A stretch of DNA of 64,000 nucleotides from Phalacrocorax aristotelis (Eukaryota > Chordata > Aves > Suliformes > Phalacrocoracidae), in contig NC_134282.1 in assembly GCF_949628215.1 (NCBI RefSeq), positions 16,596,723 through 16,660,722 of the forward strand. The letters run 5' to 3'. Positions 49,569 to 60,650 of this stretch are shown here, one piece after another. Every line of letters begins with the position of its first letter. Position 1 is the stretch's first letter. The translations under genes were made by a program, and so were the position numbers. A model generated the notes under the pieces. That model was not told the DNA's origin and did not search any database. It saw nothing but the letters and a program-made list of their open reading frames with translations.

Positions 49569-52500
49569 AAAATCTGGAAACAATATTCTCAGTCAGTGGC
49601 TCAGCCAGCTCTTTGCTAGCTAAGGACGTGACACCAGGCATCCAAGGTGGCTCCACTGCCCATCACCCACCGCTGCCTCTCCCTGGCCCCCTGCACTGCA
49701 CATCCAGGCCAAAGGCTGCAGTCTGCTGGCTTTTTACTAATTACTTCTTACTAAATCTCCAACACAAGAATGAACAAACCCAGCAGTGTGTCACTCCAGG
49801 CATCACTCCAGGAGGTGGTCCCAAGCTGTTTCTCCTTTGATACAGCAGTGCAAACTGCAGGAACAAGGCTGACCTTCAACAAGCACCAAGAGCTCCCACA
49901 GGCAGAGTAGGCAGCAGCCCCACCTCAAGCTCAGAGGCTAAGGGAAAAGCGGGGAGATGTTTGTTCACAGTGAGTAATTTCTGGGAGCTACCTTGGTAGT
50001 ACAAGATTTGCCTCTGCCAGTGCCAATGTTTGGGACATGGAGGCAACTGCCAGGCAGGGAATCTGTGATCTGCTATTGGCATTTAGATACCATCTTCTGG
50101 TGTCCTTTTGGCTCAACAGATTTAACACTAGCAATCAGAATTCAGAGGAAGAAGCTATTTTCACATACATGATAAAAGGAAAAAAGTGCAACCTAGACAT
50201 GTGGAGAGAAGGGGGGGCTTGAAAATATATCTGAAGAGAGTCAGTGTCCCCTCCTTCTCCTGGGGTCCTCTCAGGGCTTGGCAAAGCAGAAATGCTACAG
50301 ATCTTGCACACAGCTCTGCTGGAGCCCAGGGTGCCGCTGATTATACTCTGGCAGCTGTTTAACAGGCAGAGCACACTGCATTTCATACATTTAAAATAAA
50401 CTAGCTCAATAATCTGTCACCTCTCTGAAATATATGCACACCTGGACAAGACAAATAAACAGCTGGGACTATCACCAAGAGATCTGTGGAGTGGGCTGAA
50501 GAGGGGCAGGTTGAGCCTCAGCTATGAAATCAAACAGCATGGATTACAAATGCATACATGCTGGCCACCAAGCAGTTCAAACACCAATCTACAAGAGCAC
50601 TTCTGTGCTCAAGCAAAAAGTATCCAGCCAAGATAGTCTATTTTTTAAGTCTGAATTGCCAGGGAATGAAAAGCTTCCAACAGAGCTTCAAAGAGAGCTG
50701 AGACCTTCCATGAAGCCAGGCACAATGCTTCTATTTTGGATGGTAATGTTATACTGAAAGGACAGCTCTGAGAAATACCCATGTATTGTGCTACCAGAAA
50801 ATTAACTGACAAACTAATCTTTGCACAGAAAAAAAACCAATCTGTAACCAACATGGCTCAAAGACCTGAGGAGACTTAAGGAACCCAGAGTGAGATTCCT
50901 CCTCACTGGAAGAGCCCTGATTAGCTCTCATGGAGCACCTGGAGACATCTGAGAACAAGCATTTAATTTATACATTCTGCCTCCTGACCTTTTTAATGGC
51001 TTTTAGATGTAAGCAACTCCACTGCCCTCCGTAATAGGGTATTCCACTGTCCCTGTGGACATAACAGCACATCTACATTATGCAACAGATTGCACAGCAG
51101 CAACCCCACGCTAGCTCCGCCTAAGTCTCTAAATCCAGAGAATACAATGCAGACACAAGCAGGTTTATCAGCTGGGCTTACTGCCTTTCGCAGGGCCAGC
51201 CTGGGACTCCTGAATCCCAGAGCAGCTTTCTCAGGAGAGGAGTCTCCTTGCAAGCCCAGCCTGGCACAGCAAGCACTCTGCAGCCCCACTGCACATCCCC
51301 ACCATCACAACAGGGGCTGCACCCAGCTCTGCTGAACACTAGCTGCAGTGGGCTCTCAGACTCAAAAAATGCTCCAAGAGTTTATTTCCTTAAGTTCAAG
51401 CCCTTGCTGCCAGCTACATACCTGCTCTTTCACTTCATCTCCTCCCCTTATAGCCCTCAGTGCTGGCAGACTGGATTCCCAGGATGGCTGCTCTATATTC
51501 AGCCAGCATCTTCCCTTTCTTGTTCCCCCAGAGGGAGACACAGCAAGCAAAAAGCCTTCAAGCACCACCATATTCTAGAGCACATCACTGTGTTTCACTC
51601 CCCTTTCCAAGGATCTCTTTTACTGTGCCATTGCCACAAAATCCCCAGGCAGACTGCAACATTGCCTGCACCATTACAGGTTTACCCACGCTGCTGCCAG
51701 TGGTGAAGACTTGATCTCCAACTCTCCCTGCAGCTTAAGAGAAGGATTTCCTCAAGTGACTCCAGGAATCCTGGGATGAGCAACATATTCAAGGGTAAAA
51801 GCAAGTCAGCTGAGTTCTTCTTTTTCAAGTTCAGGCCACACAGTGTTTCCACACCTGGCACTTACATCAATCATGTTAAATTTAATCACATTTAGCCTTA
51901 CAAGAAAAAGCAAACAAGAATAAGTCATGAAGATGCTTCATTCCCTCTCCCCCAGCTCAGACAGGCTGCTCTGTAAGTATGCTTTACACATTAAGCCACA
52001 GCAAAATTTAAAGCAATAGAAAAAAGAACAGCAAAGGCTCTGAAAGCCCAGGAGCTATCCACCTCTCCTAGGACAACACCCCACTTACAAGCAGTTCTTC
52101 AGAGGTCCTTCCAGACCTCTCACAGGCCTCCATGCTCCCAGCCCACCCACTTGGTCCTCCTGGTGACTATCAGAGCAACTTTCTTCTGCATACCTGCCCC
52201 TAACTGGTCAGCACAGTACAGTTGCATTCTGCAAAGGGGACTAGAAAAATCTGGGTACAGAGAGAAACAAAGGAAAACAGAAACAGAACGAGACAATCCT
52301 TCCCATGCCAAGTGTATCCCATTTCCTCCCCATGTCTCTAACATTTCCTTCTGCAAATATTAGGTTACACCACCACAAGGAACTTCTTTGGGCTCTGCCT
52401 GCACTGACCCCATCAGTGCAGCTCTAAATTCAACCTTCAAACAAAGGCACCCTGAATTTTCAAGTCCAGGAGCCTCCTGCAAGGAGGTCTGCTCTGTGAC

Positions 52501-54842
52501 CCACAGCACCTACACAGTGGGAAAGCTAGGAGGGAGCTGCAGGCAGCAGTATGCCATGATTGTCATCAATATTAATTATTTGGGGAGAATATGATTGATC
52601 TCATGAGGGCAATGAATTCATTTCTTCAACTGAACGACAAACAAAAGGCAATATATGCACTGCTGACATTTCCAAAGGCTACAAGGAGCAGCGACAGGAG
52701 GAAATACCGCTATGTGTTAAAACCCTGCTGCAAAGGGCCAAAAATCTGAGAAGTCTCCAACATTTTCACTGCCGAGCACTTCCAATGCCAGGAATCAAAC
52801 ACCTTCATATTCTCAAATCTGCACTGACACTAGCCCTGGGCTGGCTCACCCCTTTGCACTGAGAGGAAGAAATCACAGAGTGTCTTTGGAAAATTAGGTT
52901 TGGTTTCCCTCTTGCTCTTTGACACTTCTTGTCAACAACTACAGAGTCATTACACCTGACAGACAAGGGAAAAAAGAAAAACACTTAGAAAACATTGCCT
53001 TCCTGGGTAGCCACAACCCAGGGCTATTCCGCAGGGCTGAAATGCCAAGATGCAGCTCCCCTGTGCAAAGGGAGAAGAGGAGGGCACAATAAGCCTGGAG
53101 AAAAGTATTCCCACCTCTCCATGGCCTTGGGGCCAGGAGTGTCTGTGTATGCGCAACCTCCCAAGGAACCACAATTAAACAGAGTCTCCCTGAAGTCCAC
53201 ACAGCAGCATGAGAGAGAACAAGGAAAGTGAAGAAAGGTAAACGCACTGAAGCTGAAGCTATTTTTACAGCAGGAAGGGGAAAGACAACCCAGACCATGG
53301 GAATGTTACTCCAGCAGAGTCTGAGTTTTGCCACATCCTTCAGTCAGCCCAACACATCAGCCCTGTCCAGCTCAACTGCAACCAGCACAGTTTGCTAGAG
53401 CAACACATTTTGGGATCCAACAGCACATTTGTACTGGTTCAAAGAGGCTGGGTGCCCTACTAGCCCTTCACAGCTTGCCAGCATTATCATGCTGGCCATA
53501 ATAACATACATCCTCCTCCCATTATCTGGATCCCTCCTTATAAACAAGGGCTGGGAGGCATCTGTGCTTGAAGGAAGAGGGGAAAGGCTGGTATATCTCA
53601 ACAGAACAAATCCAATTATTTGTATTGGAGTGAATTTGTAAGGCTCTTACTGTCAGAATAAGTACTTTCTACAGACCCCTGAGCTTTGAATCAACAGAAT
53701 GATGACAAGTTTATGTAGGTGGGGCCCCAGATGTTACTATGGTGGGATGGAGGTGAGGCTGTTTTACTTTTGGTTCCTTGTGAGATTTGCTTTTTGCAAT
53801 AGGGCTAACCTCAGAAAAAAATAACTAGAGATCAGGGCTCCTGCCACTGCCATTTACTATGCTCCTGTAAGTCTCTACGGTTGAAGATTTTAAAACAGTC
53901 TACTAGTTTACGGTAGCAATATGAGTTTCTGGTTAATCTACATGAAACCTACAGAGGCATCAATCACCAATTGTAGTGCATGAAAAATTGTAGTGCCTCC
54001 CTGATAATCAGGCATTAGAGAGCTTACAAATGGCTGTCCCCTGAACTGAGCGCATTAATAGAGGCTTCTGAAATCTGTGCCTCTGTTTCTCTAGCTACTT
54101 TTATAACAGCCTCTCCCCATCTTGCACCACAGCTGAGAATCTTAATGTCTCTAAAGTGCTTAGAGATGCTGAGATGAAAGATAACATGAGTGCAAAGTAT
54201 AGATTAATTCCCTGAGCTCAGCAGCCACTGGAGCTGATGGGGCTAAACATACCACATACCCACCATGGAAAACTTGGGTTCTTAAGCCTGTCTTAAATAG
54301 TAACTACTTAAGCAGCAGTTCCATTGGAACAAGTCATTTTGGGGATGGTCGGCTGGGCACAGGGAGCCCCAGCAGGCAGAAAACACAGAAATGACATATA
54401 CTACTACAAAAAATAGGTGCTTTTCCAGAATAAGGTCTTAAACATGTCCCTATAGAATTTGGTAGTGGGATTTCAACTCATTTCAGTAGGAATACGACAG
54501 AGCTGTTCAGGTTTTAGCAACCAGAACATTAAGAACATGGCCAAACATAAACTGAAAAAATAATGCCATTTCTGTTTGTTTTTCAAATGATTAAATATTC
54601 CATTTAAATATTGCAAGGAAAACTTAAATTGAGCAAGATAAGTTTTGGCTTCCTTCCGAGTAGAAGGCAAACCCCAAAACGCTAGTGAAAAATCTAACAG
54701 ATGGGAATTACTTTTCACTCTAAAAATTTCATTCTCTTGCACTGAGATTAACTGTAATTAGCTCTTTTTTTTAACATCTAGGACAAAAGGTAAAATGATA
54801 AAGAAAGGCAACTATAACCACAAGTCACCAGCAGAAAGAAGC

Positions 54843-54861
54843 AAAAAAAAAAAAAAAAAAA
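54843..54861. repeat. Poly(A) run of 19 bases
   Basis: A pure A run on the plus strand followed by GAGAGAGG. No SINE or processed gene copy was recognised next to it. Confidence 0.9.
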
Positions 54862-55170
54862 GAGAGAGGCAAAAATTCCCTCTGAAAAGAAAACATGTCT
54901 TTTTCGCCAACCAGCATAATTGTTACAAACATATAGTTAAACAGCTCCACAGCATCCATCGGCACCAAGGATAAACATTTAGGTCACAATTTTGCAAGCT
55001 TTTACACACAAGTTTATCAAATATATAAGAATCATCCTCTGAACATCTGAAAATATCACATCCGTATGAGTGGACAGGATCAGGCCTAAAAGAGTCAAGA
55101 TATTCCATTACACTTTTATTTCAGTCATGCAAGGGATTAAGCAAAACCAGAAGGGAACAACCCAACAAAA

Positions 55171-55214
55171 CCACCCCCCCCACCCCCAAAAAAAAAAAAA
55201 AATTAAAAAAACCC
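55171..55214. repeat. C-run then A-run low-complexity tract
   Basis: A C-rich stretch (CCACCCCCCCCACCCCC) followed directly by about 15 A and further A-rich sequence. Confidence 0.85.
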
Positions 55215-55794
55215 AAACAGACCCACACAGCAGCTTTTCTAGTTAAGTACATAGAGAGATATTAAAACTTAGCTTTTCTTTTTTAAAGAACCCTTCTAAT
55301 ATCACCTCAGCTTAGTAAAGCTGAAGAAGCTTCTAAAGTGTTTGTGCAAGCGTGAGTCATGTTGTATCGTTGCCTTTCAGTTGCACAACAAAACTGTCCA
55401 AGGAGCTTCATGCCAAGCTAACGACCAGCCTTTTACTGCGGTACTTCAGGCTGTAGCACAGAGCTCCCAGCTTATGCCCACACAACCCGCCGACCCACAG
55501 CTCTTGATGACCTTGCGCTGGGTGAGATTGCCAAGGTAACGGCTCCATGGCACCTCCCTGGTGTTCCCAGGAGAAGGAGCCACCTACCACTTGCTCCCCT
55601 GATTCAGCCCAGGATTCAGGGCAATCTGTTATTCTCTGCCCCAAACAGAGCTTTTAAGGTAATGGTCCCTTTTTGTTAACATATGTAAATCTAAAAAGAC
55701 TCCATAAGAATCAATGTAACTTTTTCATTAAAATATGGAGTCAGCACGTAACAAAAGAGGGAAATGAAAGGAAAGAGGGAAGGTCCAAACCCAA

Positions 55795-55900
55795 CACCAG
55801 GCACCTTGACACGCCACTCACTGCAAAACTTAGGGACCAGTATAATTATCCTCATTTTACTCATACGAGAAAGTGAAGCGCTCGCTCTCTCACACTCTTT
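55795..55900 (-). repeat. Possible MIR-like repeat, reverse orientation
   Basis: TATAATTATCCTCATTTTAC, then TCATACGAGAAAGTGAAGCG, looks like the reverse complement of the MIR end (attatccccattttacagatgaggaaactgaggc). Confidence 0.4.
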
Positions 55901-57289
55901 CCTTCTCTTTCCCTAACGTTCTCAGAGACTTCTATCTTTAGCTAGTCATCCTTGCTGTAATTTTCTTAAAACTGTAACTGGATAATCATCCAGACTTGGG
56001 GGAAACCTTTGTTAGAGGAATAAATGGGGATATAGCCGCCATTTAATGAAACAGAGTTGCTAAATTAAAAAAGGACTGACTAAAGATCGATTCTTCACTT
56101 GTAGTAGAAACCCTGTTTTACTAGCAACTATTTTTAAGGAACCTTATAACAAAATATGTATGCTTGTACGTTCATGTTCTTATATTTTATTTTCCTGTCA
56201 AATAAGCCTCTGAATTTATGAATATGATCTGTGTATGTGTCTCATTGGGACCTCTGAGGTTGAAGGTAGGAAGCGAGCTGGCTGAGCCCTACACATAACA
56301 AAACTGGCTGAGAAATGTGAGATTAGCCTTCTGCTTTGTGAAAACATTGGATGGGGGAGGGGGAAATCCTAAAATACCTCCCAAAAGAAGAAGCTGTTTT
56401 GTTCCAGTTTAGCAGTGACCAAGTCTCAGCCATACATTTTGCTGGCAGAGCAGAACAAAGTGATTACAAACCGTGGAGGTTTCAAAAGAAACCTACCTGC
56501 ACATAGACCCCCGAGCTACACCCCGGCTGCAGAGCTGGCACGAGAAAGGGGGTCAGCTCAAGCGTGGCAAACATGACAGCCAGCTTCGCCTTCCTTCTGC
56601 TCTGCATCTGGCCCACCTCACGCAGCCGAGGAGCACCAGCTCTCACCCACTGGGTACACAGATGCCACCAGCCGGGCTACATCAGCCTGGCAGCACAGAG
56701 GAGACAGCTCTTGGGGACAGTGAAATCCATGAGCTGTGTCAAGAGAAAGGCAGGGGAAGAAGGAGGAGAGCAAGCAACGTCTGAACTGTCAACTCCACTG
56801 CAGAAAGTGTTTCAGTTCACAGACAACGCGGCGCTATTCACAGATTTCAGCTTATATAGGCTTTTCCATATATCTATTTTTATTCCCAAAGCATTCCCCA
56901 TTGCTGTATGATGAAAAGAAAGATCGGACTGCATGGATGCTCAGATATGTGAACGCATTCTCATGCTGGTTATAACCTTCCTAACTGTCCACCTTGCTAA
57001 TGCAACCCGTGCTCTGAGAGCCAAGCTGGGACACCTTCTCTCCCACACCAGCAGCTGCAAGGGTTATCTTTGTGGTGAGCTTCTGCAAGTCAGAATTTTG
57101 CTGAAATGGAAGGACATTTGACAACAGTGGGGGGCCCAGGACAGACGGGGAAAGGAATACAAATCATGTGCCTGCCAAAATGACCAACATCAAAATCCAA
57201 ATATAAGTGAGAAGAAGGAATAAAAGAACATGTTCTGGCCTCTTACTCTGAAAGAGTGAAATGCTTCTTCCCTGATGCTGGCATCTGGC

Positions 57290-57412
57290 ACAGAATCATA
57301 GAATCGTTTAGGTTGGAAAAGACCACCGAGATCATCAAGTCAAACTGTAAACCTAACACTGCCCAGTCCACCACTAAACCATGTCGCTAAGTGCCCCATC
57401 TAAGCGTATGAA
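57290..57412 (-). mobile_element. CR1 LINE, short 3' fragment
   Basis: The plus strand reads CAGAATCATAGAATCGTTTA, then GGTTGGAAAAGACC and CACTAAACCATGTCGCTAAG, the reverse complement of a CR1 3' UTR with its tail. About 120 bases are recognisable. Confidence 0.92.
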
Positions 57413-57621
57413 GGGTTATTGCCAGGAACAAGTTAGATAAGGTATTGAAGAAATAAAGCTGGGACAAGCTCTCTCTGCCTCCTCCTTCCTATATGCACAT
57501 TTCAGAGCATAAAATTACAGCACCAGGGCCTGCAAGGAGGCATTCCCCATCCCTCCACGAGTCCAGGCATCATCCAACCTCCCACCACACCGCTCTCCCA
57601 ACCCCCTGAAGTGTCTCTTAC

Positions 57622-57711
57622 CTGAGCATTCCTGTGAGGCACTTGGGGTAGCACTTCCTAACCCAGGATACGAGCCTGCTCAAGCCCAGACCGGCACAGT
57701 ACTCATCCTCG
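57622..57711 (-). other. IL1RAP: Possible noncoding IL1RAP exon
   Basis: The minus strand has a strong donor (ATGCTCAG then GTAAGAGA) at 57621 and a possible acceptor (GTGTGCAG) at 57712, giving 90 bp. The polypyrimidine tract is weak. Mammalian IL1RAP has more than one 5' noncoding exon, which is the only reason to suspect this one. Confidence 0.2.
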
Positions 57712-58567
57712 CTGCACACTAGCTAATGCTCATATGCCAGATACCTGCGCAGAGCCCCAGAGGTCTGGAAGGACAGAGCCCTGGCATATTCAGACACAAG
57801 CTTTCCTTCACAGACTGTGGAGGGACTGGCCATGGGCAGACTTGAGCAAGCACAGCTCTTCCTATGTAACACGCAGACACTTTGAACTGAAGCTACATCC
57901 AGAGACGTGGAAAGAAAGTCACAGGGCTGCATGTGTGTTAGACGTGCCCTCTGCCTTGCACAAAGGCACTGTGTTTAGCAACTTAATCTCTCACCCCATG
58001 GCTCTCTGCTTCACCTCCATGCAGCATCTCCCACCTTCCCAGCTTACTGTTTCCTGATCGTTTCAGTGCCCTGCATGCTTCCACCACAAGTCCTCACAGC
58101 CTTACTCTACACATCCCATGTTATTCTGCATCCTTAACCGCTCCAACGGAGAAGGTGTTTCCAGTGACAGGAACAACTCCACACCTACTTCAAGAGCTTA
58201 ATCCTCTCCCCTTGTCCCTCCCTGCTCATCACAGGCAGGCAGGCAACGGGAGCAGAAAGTAAGACCCTTCCCAGCACTGAGCCCTCAGGCTGGAGCGATG
58301 CTCTCCATACAAACAGGATAGGCTTTTCCTGCAAGGGACACAAGACAGCAAGTAAATCTTCCGGACCTGCCAAAAGTAACCTGTTATAAATGGCCCTCTA
58401 AGTTATGAAGTATGGACTCTCCACAGCACGGTTAATAAATAATACCCCACGATCCTTCTGTGTATGGAAGTGTAAGTTCAGTGACAGTTCTGCTTATCCA
58501 AGAGGAGCCTCAGTTAAAAATTGAGTGTCAGAAAAATAGTACTTTTTAATCATGTAGCAATATTTCT

Positions 58568-58623
58568 AAAAAAAATAAAAAAAAACAAAAAACAAACAAA
58601 CAACAAAAAAAACCACACACACA
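58568..58623. repeat. A-rich tract with AAAC units
   Basis: Mostly A with regularly placed C (AAACAAACAAACAAC), ending in a short CA run. Confidence 0.85.
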
Positions 58624-60011
58624 GATAAGAAGCTTGCTGCAATCTCCCAAATCCAGAAATAAAAAGCCTTTCCTAGGATAAGAAAACTAAACACATGGAA
58701 CAAAAGCCATCCATTTTATAAGAAAAGAAGATCTGTAAAAGAAAACATAATTTTATCCAAGCATTATAACCAGCACATTATATTCACAAAGCAGAGGCTA
58801 GGATGGAAAGAGCATGCATATGAGAATGTATTTATAATCCAGTTTACTTCCTCAGGCCCCGAGATCAGGATCCCATTATGCCAAGCAACGTACAGAGACA
58901 CTCTAAGAAACTGTCCCAGGCTGAGGAACAAGCACTGCCACGGTAACAAAGGGAAGCGACACTGGCACAGAAAAGGGCCACCTGAAGCACTGGAGCCCTG
59001 ACGGTCTCTTTTCCCTCCTGCTTCCTTTTCAGGAAAGCATTCCCGCCACCCAGTTTCCATCCAGGGACACCCCTCAAAATGCTTCCCGTAAGGGGGCTGC
59101 TGTCCCCAACAAAGACACAGCAAAAGGCATCTTACTGACAGCATCTAATCACCTTCAGGCTGTTTTCTTGGATGTGCCTCTTCCACTTTATTTTTCCGCT
59201 GCAGCTTAAGTCTGACCCCTTCCTCTCCTCCCTTCCATTTCAAAGATCTGCTTGACAGCAGAAGAGAACAGGTATCAGAGGCTCGTGCATTTACAATGCA
59301 GATGAAAACCGAAGTTGCATTCGTCAGTGCATGTAGCGCTCTAGCGAGGAATGCCCAAATTTCCCTGGCCCAAAGGAGGGGATTTAAGCAAACCGCTCCG
59401 CATTTCGGGTACCGGCGGCACGGCCAGCCCGCCTGCAGAAGCGGCGGAGACACGTATCCACGGTCCTGCAGCTCGGCTCAGACTTGCCTGCACGCCCGCT
59501 GCGTCCTTTACCAAGGCAGGGCGGCGGGGTCCCCCGGCTCGGGGCAGCACCGGCGCCGCAGCGCCCGCCCGCCTCCCCCGCCACCCCCGGCCCGGCGCGG
59601 CGGGACGCGGCCGCGCTGCTCCGCTCTCACCGTGCGGAGGCGGCTCCGTCCGGGGACCCCCCGCGCTGCCGCCGCGGCACCGCGAAGGCTGCCCGGGCTC
59701 TCCCGAGCGTCCCTTCTGCTTTCTTTCCTTTTTTTTCCCCCACCGGCCGACGAGCGGGGGCTGCTGCCGGCTGCGCGCCCCCGCCTCCCCGCGCACCGCC
59801 GGGGCTGGAAACCGCCTCCTCCGTCAGAAACTTTCCCTCTGAGTGCGGGGAAGTTCACGGCCGGGCCGGGGCGGGCCGGGGCGGGGCAGGAGGGGCAGGA
59901 CCCCCCTCCCCGCACCCGCCTCGGCGCGCCACGGGGCCGCACCTCCCTCCCGCCGCCTGCGCCTACAGAAACACGCGTGTACCCCTCCCACCCCCACGCA
60001 CAGCGGCTCAC

Positions 60012-60170
60012 CTGAGAACGCGGAGGGCCCCGCGCGGCCGCGTCCCGCGCGCCACTCTCTCCTCTTCTTCCTCCTCCTCCTCCTCCTCCTCCTCCTCCTC
60101 TTCCCCGGTCCGCCCCGCCCCGCGCTCACCGGCCGCCCCTTTCCTCGCCGGCCGCGCTCCCTACGGGCAC
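60012..60170 (-). other. IL1RAP: Candidate IL1RAP 5' untranslated first exon
   Basis: Reading the minus strand, a GC-rich stretch with a purine-rich GGA repeat ends in GTTCTCAG followed by the donor GTGAGC at 60011. Spliced directly to the signal-peptide exon it would put A at -3 of the first start codon. The 5' limit is a guess and the transcription start cannot be seen. Other possible first-exon donors lie at 59630 (CACG then GTGAGA) and about 60130, so several alternative first exons are possible. Confidence 0.45.
60070..60101 (-). repeat. IL1RAP: CTC/GAG trinucleotide repeat in the candidate first exon
   Basis: About ten CTC units on the plus strand, read as GGA in the IL1RAP transcript. 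It lies in the CpG island, within the candidate 5' UTR exon. Confidence 0.9.
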
Positions 60171-60650
60171 AGGGCGGGGTTCCCCCGTCCCCGCCCGCCG
60201 GCCGTGCCGTGGGGGCTCCCCCGGCTGCGGCGCGGCCCCGAGCCCCGCGCGGGGCGGGGGGGTGTCACCCCACGAACGGGCAGCAGCCGGGGGCGGCGGG
60301 GACAGCCGGAGCCGGCGGGCCGGGGAGGCAGAAGGCTGCCGCGATGTCCCTCTCGCAGTTTGCGGGATCCTGCTGGGAGGAGGCGGGTTACGCGGCCGGC
60401 GCGGGCCACGGCTCCCTCTCCTGGCCTGAGCTGTCCTGCCGGCTCGAAGCGGCTGCGGCGGGGACAGGCAGGCTGGCGGCTGCCTGAAGTCAGCGCCCCG
60501 TCCCCCGGGCGGCCGAGGGACATCTGGAGCCTTCGGAGCCAGCCCGCTGCCTGTTTAGGTAAAGCGGGCCGGCGTGCGCAGCCCCAGTGCTGCTGCAGCC
60601 CCCTCCGCTCCCTGCGGGTCGCTTGTACTCGGGAAAGCAGTTTCCCCTCC

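Larger units (their letters stand above)
42657..60011 (-). other. IL1RAP: First IL1RAP intron (5' UTR exon to signal exon)
   Basis: About 17.4 kb between the candidate CpG-island exon and the signal-peptide exon. It holds two CR1 fragments, poly(A) and A-rich tracts and a MIR-like remnant. An additional noncoding exon may exist at 57622-57711. No coding gene was recognised on either strand. Confidence 0.65.
59390..60650. promoter_or_regulatory. IL1RAP: CpG island, probable IL1RAP promoter
   Basis: This stretch is very GC-rich and dense in CpG, unlike the AT-richer DNA on both sides. It lies upstream of the IL1RAP coding exons in the minus direction, where the promoter is expected. No clear TATA box is visible. 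Several GC-box-like GGGCGG/CCGCCC motifs occur on either strand. Minus-strand splice donors lie in it near 59630, 60011 and 60130, consistent with alternative first exons. A plus-strand donor-like site (TTTAG then GTAAAG) at 60559 leaves room for divergent transcription. Long frames that cross the island are by-products of its GC content. Confidence 0.8.

Noticed and set aside
54843..54861. Poly(A) run as the tail of a retrogene or SINE
   Set aside because: No gene-like or SINE-like sequence precedes it on either strand, and no target-site duplication was seen.
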